Of a stretch of 64,000 nucleotides of DNA, positions 33,832 to 44,460 are shown in pieces. Numbering within the stretch: the stretch's first letter is position 1; every line of letters begins with the position of its first letter. A program made the position numbers and the translations under genes. The notes below the pieces were generated by a model. That model was not told the origin of the DNA. It made no database searches and was given only the letters and a program-made list of their open reading frames with translations. This stretch comes from Macrostomum hystrix (lineage: Eukaryota > Platyhelminthes > Macrostomidae), in the NCBI GenBank assembly GCA_950097015.1, contig CATNEN010000002.1, positions 9,067,501 to 9,131,500 on the forward strand, in the 5' to 3' direction.

Positions 33832-36800
33832 CTGCAATTTGCGCAAGCTCACAGCTATAGAAGTACCACGGACATCATGACCAGCATGCACTTTTAATCA
33901 AGTAATTGTGAGTCAAGTCAAGACCAAGCGTCCAGTGAGAACGACTTCAAAAGAAAGACAATAATGGCCAGATAAGCCGCAAAGAAATGAAAAGACGAAG
34001 TAGAAAGAAGAAAATACGAAAATTTACGCTCAAGCTGATCGAAAAATGGGCGGACGACCTGCGCATTAAAATTAATCCAGCGAAGATGGAGTGCTGTCTG
34101 TTTTTGCGGGACCGCGCTGACCGCCTCCGTAAACTCAACCTCTCCTTGCTGGACCAACTGATCCCGACCAAGGCCGAGCTGAAGTTCCTGGGGATCTGGA
34201 TGTCCTCCTCTTTGACAAGCAAGTCAACTGCATCAAAGAAACAATTCACAGTCGGGCGGCTGTCCTCCGGCTTAGCCGACCACGAATGGGGCTGTGACCG
34301 CGCCCTGTAGCTCCGGATTTACAAGGCGCTGGTAGAAGCTGTCGTCTGGCACGCGGCCGCTGCTTGGACACCCTGGTTGTCCGCAACCCACCTGTCTGAA
34401 CTTGACCGGGCCCAACGTGAGTCGCTTCGCATCATCACCGGGTTACCGAACCGAAATCAGCGCCTATTGGCACCATCTACATGGAGGCTGGAGTCTCACC
34501 TATCAGCTTGGAAGCCCGCCGCCGTTTGTTGCTCTCCTTCGACAAACGCTCGCCGCGGATCGCCGCGGCCCGCCCGATGACCCGTTTCGAGTGGTCTGCA
34601 AGTTGTGGCTCGATATCCGCCTGACTGCCAACAAGGGGCTCAGTGAACAGGCCTGTACCAGCTGCAGCAGTATGATTCCTGCACCGAGATCCTGCACTGA
34701 GATTGCGTGGGAACTGAGCAATATGCAGGACTGGCTTAATGTATTTAACCTGTTCTGACGCAACGGTCACTTCCCTGGCTCCTGGAAACAAGCAATGAAC
34801 TCACGAACTGAGATCTCTCAAGACCAGACTGAGATTCCCTCAAGACCAGAACTGATATATCGGTTGCCGTCGGCCAAGGAGCGCATCTGATACCACATCA
34901 AATACCGATCCGCTTTGTAGGGTCTCCTTGCCGAAGTGAAACGCGACTAAATCCTCTTGCTAAAGACAAACGGCGGCAACAGTCACTAATCTATCAAACC
35001 AATCCGGAATCGACCGTCTTGAATCCACTTCGACAATTTATAAATCGACAATCGAAATCGCTCGGGCAGCCGAGCAGCCGACAGAGCAATTTCACACCCT
35101 CACTTGTCCCAGGCTCAACACAGCAATTTCACACCCTCACTTGTCCCATGCTCGGCACAGCAATTTCACACCCTCACTTGTCCCAGGCTCGGCACAGAAA
35201 TTTCACACCCTCACTTGTCCCAGGCTCGGCACAGAAATTTCACACCCTCACTTGTCCCAGGCTCGGCACAGCAATTTCACACCCTCACTTGTCCCAGGCT
35301 TGGCACTACGAGACGCCCCATCAGCTTCACTTGCCTGAAGAAAACAGCACGCTGTGGCAGGTTTGGCTTGATAAAACCTGCTATCCCATCGGACCATAAT
35401 AAAAATAATCGCAGTAGGGATGCGGGCAATGGCACATCATTTGGTGATGATTTCCGTGCTGCCCCGAGGAACTTCAAACGAGCAGTCCACAGGGCCGAGG
35501 AAAGTAAGTGGCGACAATTCTGCGACGAATTGGACAAAGACAAGCCCACTTCTAGGCAAGTTCTAACGCTTACTATGGACAAGACGTCCAAACTTGCCAT
35601 CATAAAAAATGAGGATGGCACTTAAACTAACGAACAGCAGGAGGTGCTCAAGCGCCGGGCAGTTTCTTCCCTCCGATTCCCACCGCCAAACAACTCGCTG
35701 GAAGGCGCCAACTTGGCGGCGAGCATCATAAAAGAGGACCTTTGCTCGCGCAGTTAGGACCATCAAACCCTTCAAGTCTCCTGGACCGGACGGCATCTAC
35801 TCAATCATCCTTCGTGAGGTGGCGAAGATCCAGAAGTTCCGGAGTATTACCTGCAACCTTATGCGGGTATCTATTCAGTTGGAGTTCGTGCCCAGATGCT
35901 GGACTAACGCTCGCATTGTCTTCATACCCAAGCCGGGGAAAGGAGACTACCAGAGTGACAGTCTTCCAGCCAATCAGCTTGGCCTCCTTTCTGCTAAAAT
36001 ACAAAACATAAAATGACTCTGACCTACTGGTGCAAGATTAGTGGCATAGTGTTAAGCCAGTGAGTTAAATATGACTCACGTTCTTCCATTTTGTCCACAA
36101 ATCCGCAGCAGATGTTTGCGGTCAGCACACTGGCCATAGACATTATAGGAAAGACGTCTTCAATAGAGAGGCAGTTCTCATCAAGACCTAAAAATAGACA
36201 TGGATTTGTTTTTCACTGTTCTGTTGCATAAGATTAAAGCCGAAATAACTTACGAAGGCCAGAAATAAGATCATTAAGATTGTTATGCGGTAGTCTGTAC
36301 GGCAGCCTGCCTCCAACATTTCCTTCAGAAAGTGCTCTCACCGACGCCACACAACAATATGGTAGGTGTTTTAGGCGATCAGGCAGGATCTGGTGAATCG
36401 CTTCCAACTCAACTTCAATATCTCCCACAATAACAGCGGAGACGCAGCACCGACCAGTTTCGTTCATCTAGTGTGTCATGTGTTTGTATTTTTATGCAAG
36501 TTTGTAGCTAGTTATTAATCTAATTTACCAAGTGGACTCTGAAAAGAGTGAGTCATTATTAAAAAAGCAAAATGCTAAGTACGAGTACAATACCTTTTTA
36601 GCAGCCAACTTGATATCCTCAGTTTCATCGGCGTGTCGAAGTTCCTGAGCACGGACCACTAGCAGAATTCTGTCACATTTATTGATGTACTCTGACATGC
36701 TTTCTTGAGGTTCCAACAGTTTGTATCGGAGTTTTGAGTTTCTTTGTAGGGCATTCTGAACTGCGGAAGAATCCCGCTCGTCCATTGAGTCGCCCATCTT

Positions 36801-38590
36801 TACTAGCAGATGAGGTTCGCTTTCTTCAGACGTGCTTGTTTGGATGCTTAACTGAGCGAATGGCAAGGCGTCGTGCGTTAAACGCGAGCAGTTTTCCACC
36901 TCCCTTTCCAGGCGCTGTCGCAGGCTGTCACCATCGCTCACCTCGAGTACTTCCACATTTGAGCTCCAATTGGGACGATCTCCGCCCACATCAAGCCCAC
37001 TGCTGAAAAGCAGCTTGGGAAAGCTTGCGTGGTTCAGGATCAGCTTTAGAGCGACCTTGAACTGCTGGAAGATTTTCTCGTTGGTTTCTGGAACTTCTTG
37101 TCCTTGTTCCATTTTTTTAATGGCAAAAACTGGAGAGGCCCAGTCTCCAAAGATGATGGCGTGAGTGGCGTGAACTGCCACGTCCTCGCTCAAATCCATG
37201 AGGTACACAAAAACTTTTCTCTGATAGCCCAGGCCTTCAAACTTTAGCAGACTTTTTTTCTCGCAGCCGTGAAATAGTTTGTCCATATCAATATTTTGGT
37301 CAAGTTTTTCCGGAACTAGTATGAAATATTTGTTTACTACTATGATGTTTTCACGGGCTACATGAATTCTGTTGCCGTTGAGTTTGCTTTGACTGAGCAT
37401 ATTTCCGACTTGTAGAGTGGCCCTAATGCACTCATCTAATTTAGGCAAAATGAGGCGCAGGAAAGTGAACGCAAAGTTCCAAGCGAAAGCTTCTCCGATG
37501 CCTTCGTAGCTCTTTCGGTCTGCAGTTTTGCGGAAAAGCTATTTTTTATTTACAGAACTAACTACCAAGGTACAGTGACACATGTAGTGTACACCACCTG
37601 TGGAGTCCTCACTAATGCCTCCATGGTGTTTCACCTTTGCCATACTGTACATTAGCTAGCAAAAACCGCAAGCCGCAGTTCAAATCCTTAAACACAGCCC
37701 AGTATTCTAGACCAGCTAAAGGCCAGCCAACATCTAAAGCTAGGCCGAAGTGAAAAAGCATTCCTCCTTCTGTGGGACTCACCTATATCCTTGGACATGA
37801 GACCCTCCTTTACATCCGCTGCCAAGCGTTTGAGCTGGCTGCGATCGCCTTCTCCAGTCAGCTTGAGCACCTTTTGGAAGAGGTCGCGAACTCGCGGATG
37901 CTGCAGAAGGTCGAGCGGGTTCGTCACCCCAGACTCAGTTCGAGGTAAAAAGTTGTCCACGAAGTACACACGAACGCCTGTGGAGGACACGCGCTGCGGA
38001 ACGGGTTTTAAAGAGTGGGATCGTGTATTTCCTTATACTCGTGCCTTAGTACTTTTAATACAACTGTTTTGATCTTGCAAAAATAATTAAAGATGCGTTG
38101 AGCCCAGGCAATAGCTACCCGCTGCATTGTCAGCAGTGTGAGAGGCCGGACTGTCAGCGGTGGCTTCTTGTTAAAAACAAGCACAGCGGCATCGCAGCCG
38201 AGCACCTTCTGCACTACGCTTTTCCAATCGTCCATGTTCTCTTCACTTTCGACCTCAACTCGGCGGTCCTCCTCTGTGTCGCTGTTGGCGGGAACTCCAT
38301 CTTCGAAGACGGCCCTCAGGTCCTCCTTCAGAGCTGTGCTGGCATCGCTGGCTCCTCCAACAACAATCAGAGCTACTCTGACGTGTTTCTCGAGCTCTGA
38401 GTTAAATAAAGTGTAGTTTAAAAATTATGAGTACTTCCTTCTACTTTCCTGTCTCTACCTGTCTCATTTCTTCCCTGTCTTGTCTGGATTCACCTGGGTC
38501 TTATTTCTCCCATAGGAATGCCACTGGAGAGATGAGGAGGTGAGGTATACGCTGGGACAAGGAAAATTTCGTTGGTGACATTTCATCCAT
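33356..38590 (-). CDS. STING: STING-B: paralogue of STING-A
   Basis: Coding exons: 38590-38551 (tentative), 38396-38119, 37993-37783, 37519-36594, 36467-36254, 36187-36080, 33831-33356; joined length 750 codons. Exon phases and most lengths equal those of STING-A. N-terminal TIR-like domain (VRVALIVVGG, DAAVLVFNKKP, VRVYFVDN); STING domain (FAWNFAFTFLRLILP, YFILVP, GYQRKVFVYLMDL, DWASPVFAI) keeping the aromatic, Arg and Ser-Pro ligand positions; second alpha/beta domain (PHLLVKMGDS, RILLVVRAQEL, CCVSAVIVGD); C-terminal domain (NGRPYNYKVWHW, FEIPGQFSYLREQL). No membrane helices. Exon 1 rests only on a matching phase and a weak donor (gtatac), so the true start may lie elsewhere. Head-to-tail tandem duplication with STING-A. 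Confidence 0.8.
33987..34760 (+). pseudogene. LINE reverse-transcriptase C-terminal fragment
   Basis: Conceptual reading gives IEKWADDLRIKINPAKMEC, ELKFLGIWMSS, then after a stop LRIYKALVEAVVWHAAAAW and LDRAQRESLRIITGLP, typical of the thumb and downstream region of a non-LTR retrotransposon. It is broken by a stop near 34308 and later frame loss. In intron 6 of STING-B, antisense to it. Confidence 0.8.
35088..35310 (+). repeat. 37-bp minisatellite, about 6 copies
   Basis: Unit contains tttcacaccctcacttgtcc and ggctcggcacag. It sits directly before the second LINE fragment. Confidence 0.9.
35384..36018 (+). pseudogene. LINE fragment, linker and N-terminal reverse transcriptase
   Basis: Reads FKRAVHRAEESKWRQFCDEL, then with stops and frame changes KSPGPDGIYSIILREV and CWTNARIVFIPKPGKGDYQ, the classical start of a LINE RT domain. 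It lies downstream of the C-terminal fragment, so the two pieces are not one collinear copy. Confidence 0.8.
36594..37519 (-). CDS. STING: STING-B exon 4, STING ligand-binding domain
   Basis: 926 nt. Acceptor caaaactgcag, donor gtattg. Contains the full STING domain and the first half of the second alpha/beta domain. The six-base length difference from STING-A keeps the frame. Confidence 0.85.
38119..38396 (-). CDS. STING: STING-B exon 2, TIR-like domain N half
   Basis: Acceptor tatttaactcag, donor gtagct. VALIVVGGASDAS and CDAAVLVFNKKP correspond to the equivalent STING-A strands. The helix after the third strand (RPLTLLTMQR) has no glutamate. Confidence 0.75.
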
Positions 38591-38599
38591 TGTAAATAA

Positions 38600-39170
38600 C
38601 TTTCATAGTTCTTTAGCAGAGGACAAAAGCCTTTTTTGACGGTGCAAGAAAATACAGAGGTAACAGGAAAGCCAGCAAAGTACATAGAAAACTTAACAGA
38701 AATTGCGAGACTGCAGCTGCCCTAGAAAGAGTAAAGAAACGTGCTTTTTAATACACCTAACAATGTCACAATATGGCTAAATATGCACGCCAAGCTCGTT
38801 TAAACACATTTTTTCTACCGCTTATGCATTGCCAATAGGATTCATTTCGATCGATCCTATTTGAAGTACATTTTTAACACAGGAACGGCATGCCCCCAGG
38901 CCGGCGAACTAGGCGGGAGTCGCCCATCAGAGCACGCATGGCTAGTTCACGGCTGGTGAAACCTCGCCGCTCAGAGCACGCATGGCTGGTGCACACCCGC
39001 CCCACCCCGATACAACGCCTCACACCCGGCCCAACGCACAAACACAAACACAAACAAGCAGGCATGCGGAAGGCAGGGGTTAAGCTATTTTAAATTAGCT
39101 TTGGTTATACATTATAAGGTGCATCTCCGCAAGTCTACTTCGCAAACCTACAACTAAGCCCCAAAATAAT
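38600..39170. other. Intergenic DNA upstream of STING-B
   Basis: A GC-rich stretch at 38885-39070 contains two copies of cagagcacgcatggct. No gene supported. Confidence 0.5.
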
Positions 39171-39174
39171 CGTG

Positions 39175-39255
39175 ACTTGGAGGGAGGAACGAACCAGCGA
39201 CCATTGGAAAGTGAGGCAGCGACATTAGCCGCTGAACCACTCACCCCCTTTGAGC
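39175..39255 (-). mobile_element. tRNA-derived SINE head
   Basis: Minus strand shows an A-box-like gagtggttcagcggctaatg and a B-box-like ggttcgttcc about 45 bp on. Acceptor-stem pairing is poor, so this is a SINE promoter or tRNA relic rather than a tRNA gene. Confidence 0.5.
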
Positions 39256-39259
39256 TGGC

Positions 39260-41640
39260 TATAAAAGTTCAAGCTGTTGCTCAGTCTCAGAGATGGAGGT
39301 GAAACTCGCAAGTTACTGCTCATTTTATTCATACGGCCAAATACGAGTAAGTACGAGTATAAGTAGAAATGATAGGTTAGATGTATTTTCTCTTCTTTAT
39401 TCCATTCTCGGTGACCGAGAATCTCGTTGAGTTGCTTTATAATTTAACGAATGCTCAGTTATAACATTGGCCAAAAAAGAATTCATACCGATCGGAACAC
39501 TGAAAACCGACACTGTCGCTTGTAAGATGTCCGAAATCTGTCCTTGACTAGCCATTCTAGGAATTTAAAACCAACAAAATGCTGGTTAGACACACGAAAT
39601 CGTGTCAGTTTTTCTGGGCTTTGCCGCTTAGCAAACAGTTTGCTAACAGTGCTGAATTTTACAAGTCTTGCCTTTTTGTCTGCAAAGCCTCGGCTAGGAG
39701 TTAAGGAGTGTGCAGCTATGAACCATAATAGCCAGACAGAACGGCAGGCTGGATAAGCGGCGTTTGTCACAATTTAGCTCGTACTTCTATTATAAAACTT
39801 CTATTCTATTATCTATTATAAATCTGAAGGGAATTCAAGAGTTCGCGAGCAGAAAGCTAAAAGCTAAAAATAGCAACAGCAGAGAGGGCAAACAACCAAG
39901 GGGAGAGAGACTGGACAAAAACCCGCCCCGAAGTCACCTCATCATTCCAGCTCAGGCCGGGTCGGCATGGCAACAGCGGTGCGGACGTGGAACTGCCTGA
40001 GACCGGACCCGCAGCTGTACTGACGCGGCGCTGCCGGAATCAACCCGGCCTGTCCCTGCCTGCAGCTGCCGGCGTCGGCCCAGCCCAGCCCGCACTGGGA
40101 GCCGCCTGGGACCGGCCGGGAACGAGAGCTGGAGGAGGACGGAACCGTACAAGAAAACGGGATCGATAAAAGGCGAAGGAATAACGAACGGTGGGAGAGA
40201 AGTTTCAGTGGAAGTGGGAACACATCCTGACTCAACTAATGCGTTTTTAAGACTGTAACTCACCCTCCATGGGAAAGGGGTTGGCGTGCCTGCCAACCAA
40301 CTAGTTTAACGTTAATAACTGTACTAGGTTGGAGGCTGCGACCTCACTCAACACAAATCCTCATGAGTACTGTTGCTACGGTAATGCCTACCCTCGGATT
40401 GAGGGGTTTTGAAGACAGAATATATATCGGAGCGGAGCGCGGGAAAAGGTCCGCCGCTCCAGTTAGTTAGAGATTCTGTTTGAGCTCTGTTAAGCTAAAT
40501 CTATCAGAAAACTCAGTGTGTTTGTGTTATATCTTGAGTAGAAGCTAAGTTAACGATCCCGAGAGATCATCACCGCCAGCCGGTATACTGAGTGTCGATA
40601 GTCGTTAGGAGTTATAGCCTTCAAGACATCTAGACTGCAACAAACCGCTAGACTAATTATATTTTGAAAGACACTAAAATCGAAGAGAGATTAGAAAGCT
40701 TGAAGCACTATATCTATCAAAAGTGTACGGTCTGGAAAGAGACGCCGAGAAATGGCGTTTAAAGTTTTGAGAGAGAAAAAGTTTTACACAAACCGCGATA
40801 CCGATTATACCGATAAAAGTTCCCGCGATACCGCAGTGACTGTACTTCCAGTCATTCGTGTCTAAATTGTCGCTTAGAGAAGCATAAATTCTTAGCATTT
40901 CAGTTTATGGGAAATCTTTTAGTAGTGTCGATATAGAAGCGTAGCTCGTACCTTCATTAGTATAACTTAAAAAACAATTTATTAAGATGGCTCGTGGAAA
41001 GACCGAATTAAACTAACCTCGTTTGGGCTAGTTTTACAGCCATCTAAAATGGATGCACTGCGTCTTAATAACGAAAAAATCTTTTTTTTCATCTTAGTAA
41101 AGGTTTAGAAAGGTGTTGAAATTCAAGGCCTTTCAAGGCACCGGGCAGGACGGAGTGTAACCGGTGTTCTTGTTAGGAAACGGTGAAGGATACATGCTCT
41201 TCCTCCAGTGCCTGGTACCAGTCCGCCATGGGATTATTTTTTGTTTTTAACTACGCAGTGTAACCATTTCAGATGACAGAAAAGTACGATTTACCACACG
41301 CGTCTCTCTTTTCATTGAACGGGAAATGTATTTTCGGATTAATTTTCTGAGCCAGAGTATCCGTTTCAGATAAAAGGTTGTTTTGGGTTGGTTTTATTTT
41401 CAAGTAGTGCATTTCTTCGGAGCGATTTCTATACCACTTTTTTACCTTACTAATTCTATACGTCTTTAGCACCTCTTGTACTTGTACGTATATGTAGCAG
41501 TGTCGTAGAGCAGGTGCTCAAGAGTGTGCGGGGCTGTTATGAAAGGTGGGTAGCTATGCGTTGTTAACTATTGTGTTATTCGCCAGGTGAATGTAAGCGA
41601 AGCGGATCTCGATAACAGTAATTGGGCAACTTTCCCAGCA
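39260..41640. other. Gene-poor intergenic DNA
   Basis: No exon supported. 40380-40560 has a TATA-like box (atatatatcgg) followed by a GC-rich leader, which resembles an LTR or a promoter, but no partner repeat or target duplication was found. Confidence 0.45.
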
Positions 41641-41654
41641 TTTAGTTTCTTCTG

Positions 41655-42340
41655 TGGTTACGTCAGCGCACCAGGCTAAAGAAGTTGCGAATCTCAGCTT
41701 CTGTCATCGTGTCGTTCATGACCGCCACAGACCGGATGTCCCAGTGAACACTGCCGAGTTGCCGTTTCGAAATCCCAGGGTAAAGCAGGCCAGGTTATTG
41801 GGGGCCATCGAGTAGCTGTTGATTTGACTGACCAGTGACTGCGGCACGAATGCGGCATTTGAGTGGAATGTTACACTCTGCGTCATCGCAGAGGTGACGC
41901 CGACTTCAACGAAGATGCTCGAGTTGTAGATGTTAGTGGACACTGCCGTCTGAAGCTCCGCCACTGTCGGTGCGAACCTGCAGAAGTACAAGCCCCTTCT
42001 ATCGGGCCATCCACCCCAGAAGCCAGTCCCGAATACACCGGAGGCGCAGATGATCTTCTCCAGAAGTGTATGCTCCTTGGCGATGCGTTTGTACCTGAAC
42101 AGCTACGTGAGTCGTGAGTTGCTGCAGGTTGCCGAAGTCCACGTTCTCCAGCCTCATCTTCGAGGACACTCCGTTGAACTTGGCGCCCTCAAGATCGAAC
42201 ACGATTGCCTCCGACTTCCATTACTGTGTCTGGCCGCACACCAAGTTGCTCTTGCTGGCTTCCTCATCGTCACTCATCACCCACTCTGCACGCAGCTTCG
42301 AGCCCACACTGCTCATCAGCTTCCTGCTCAGCGTCATGAA
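41655..42340 (-). pseudogene. Decayed lectin-like (concanavalin/LamG-type) gene, C-terminal exons
   Basis: Two exon-like pieces on the minus strand. The first (about 42330-42115) reads VNFMTLSRKLMSS, an in-frame TAA near 42220, then VFDLEGAKFNGVSSKMRLEN. The second (from 42094, acceptor tagctgttcag) reads CASGVFGTGFWGGWPDRRG and SVTFHSNAAFVPQSLVSQIN, and after a frame change HWDIRSVAVMNDTMTEAEI before its stop. The ending resembles the last strands of LamG/pentraxin-like lectin domains. The stop and frame change indicate a pseudogene, unless they are assembly errors. Confidence 0.5.
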
Positions 42341-42479
42341 GTTGACGGTTCGAGTACTAACAAACGTAACACAGCTCAGTGGTGAGATTTTAGTTATTTC
42401 TCGAGATTTTTATTGCGAATCTACTTTTTTCCAACGGCGTTTAAATGTCACTAAAAAAAATTTTTTTTCAGAGTTCAGC

Positions 42480-43000
42480 TCACTTGGCGGCCTTGCGCGC
42501 CTCGGCAGCTGCTGCGGCGGCACAAGGGGTGACAGCAGACGCGTGCAGGTGGCTTGGGGCGCAGGTGTGAGTGACTGTCGTGTCCCAGGCGTGGCGATGG
42601 GCAGCCCTTGACGCAGGCTGGCAGCGGCGGCCAGCTCGATTTCTGCATTCCAAGAATACAAAAATTATTTAAATAATTATTTCCAGTACGTTTCGGCAGT
42701 CACGGAGACTGTCCTGTTGTAAAACGCTGAACCATGGACCTTGACAGAGGCTTTGGAGAATTCTTGTCGCTGCGCTTGCGACCAGGCAAATTCATGGCAG
42801 CTATTGCGCCGACTATGCTGCATGCGGCTCTGGGAGTGCGCAGTAGCCCAGGCAGCGAGAACGACACCGCGCTCAAGGCAAGGGCGCGCCAGACGCAGCC
42901 TTCTGACCTGCTGCGCGGGCAGCGACTTCGACTGGCTGGCCACGTGCGAACTGCAGACCAGAAGAGCGCTTCAAGGTCTTTGACCCATTCACCCTTGACT
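42480..43000. other. GC-rich, exon-like DNA of uncertain strand
   Basis: GC content rises to exon levels and both strands are partly open; the plus strand is cysteine-rich (ENSCRCACDQ, SDFDWLATCELQ). It could be further exons of the flanking decayed lectin/PAN genes. No convincing splice model. Confidence 0.35.
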
Positions 43001-43851
43001 CCAAATAACTGATTCTTTAAAGTACATTAAAGTTCATAAACCCAACCTCAACACTCAACACGACTCCAACTCCAACACTTAACTCCACTCAACTCAGCAC
43101 TCAACTCTCGAATCCAACACAGTGGCGTGGGCCATGTTCTCCGTGTGTTCTGAGGGAGGGGTACGGGCTGTACATTCTTTACAGTTGGTTGCAACCCCAA
43201 CAGCTCGTCCCTGGACTTTACCTCTCGATTTACGGACCAGCAATGTACTAACCAACTATCGATTAAGTTTATACCCCCAAAAATTATTTTTCACTCGCAA
43301 TCTCTACTCGTTCACTTTTGTTTTAGATAAGCCTGAAGATGCGCACTGTCGTGTGGAACGCGTCGTTAATCTAATCAAATCGTTACTCTAAATAACTACA
43401 GATATACTACAGTGGTCCTTGGTATGCAGTGCTGCATACACAATTAGTCTATGGCAAAGAGTACTAAATATCAATTAGCTCTACCCGCAGCAATTGATTC
43501 TGTTCTAAAGAAAATTGATAATATAATTTTTCCACAGTCAATCAGAAATGCAAGAATGTTTTCCGTCTTCCACACTTTCATCTCCCACGCAATTAAAGTA
43601 CACTTTCCTCAGCGAGACAAGCTCACATGAAGCTAACTTAATTGAAAGTCGCCACCACCACGCCAGCAGATTCCAGCTTAAACCTGTCACTGAGAACACA
43701 CTTGGAGCAGACATAAGTTGCTATCTCAAGCCCGAGCCCCGTTTAACTGTTTGCTGTAAAAACTGTAGCAGTACTTCAGTTTTGCTGTCTGTTTAATAAA
43801 ATATTTGCTGAAAGTAGCAAAGCTAAGAAAAACAGGACAGCCGCCCGAGCT

Positions 43852-44460
43852 ATGTCATTCTTAATAGCCGCAGCGGCCTCCAGCAGCTTCTCGGAGCTGA
43901 CGGGCTCGCTGCGCATCGCCAGCAGCTTCACCGAGACGCACTCGGAGGCTCAGAGCCAGAGGCAATGTGCTCAGCTGTGCGACTACCGAGACCGCTGCCA
44001 GGCCTTCAGCGTGTCGGACGGTCCGTGTCGGCTGTTCGTCTTCGACCGGTGCAGCAAGGCCGTGAGAGACTCGTTGCAGCTGCAACCGCACCGGCTCCGT
44101 GTTCGTCAAGAGGCAGTCGGGACTTCCCGATGGTGCCCTGTGTCCTGCAGGGTTCAGCGACAACTTCTGTGGCACCAGCTACAAGCTGCTGAGGAACTTC
44201 ACCGACTGGAACACCATCGACTCGCTGCCAGGCCTCGTCATCATGGCTGACGTGACGGATCTGTCTGAGATGACCTACCTGAAGAACCTGTCCTGGAAGT
44301 ACAGCTGGACTAATGTCATGCTTGGCGGGTTAACCAGCTGCCAGGCAGCGCCGAGCCGGCCGGAGGCTGGTTCACTGCGTGCAACATCTCCATCAACTCC
44401 ATCCTGTGGAGCCCTGAGAGCCGAACAATTCAAATAGGCGCGAAAGCGTCGTTGAGATAA
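43852..44460 (+). pseudogene. Decayed PAN/apple plus lectin-like gene fragment
   Basis: Begins with a PAN-like cysteine pattern (QCAQLCDYRDRCQAFS, GPCRLFVFD), changes frame near 44075, continues CPAGFSDNFCGTSYKLLRNF and LSEMTYLKNLSWKYSWTN, changes frame again near 44330, then NQLPGSAEPAGGWFTACN. Two frame changes in about 600 bp suggest a dead copy. Family assignment is tentative. Confidence 0.5.

Noticed and set aside
40330-40620. Possible solo LTR or RNA polymerase II promoter with a GC-rich leader
   Set aside because: No second copy, no TG/CA ends with target duplication, and no downstream gene could be shown.
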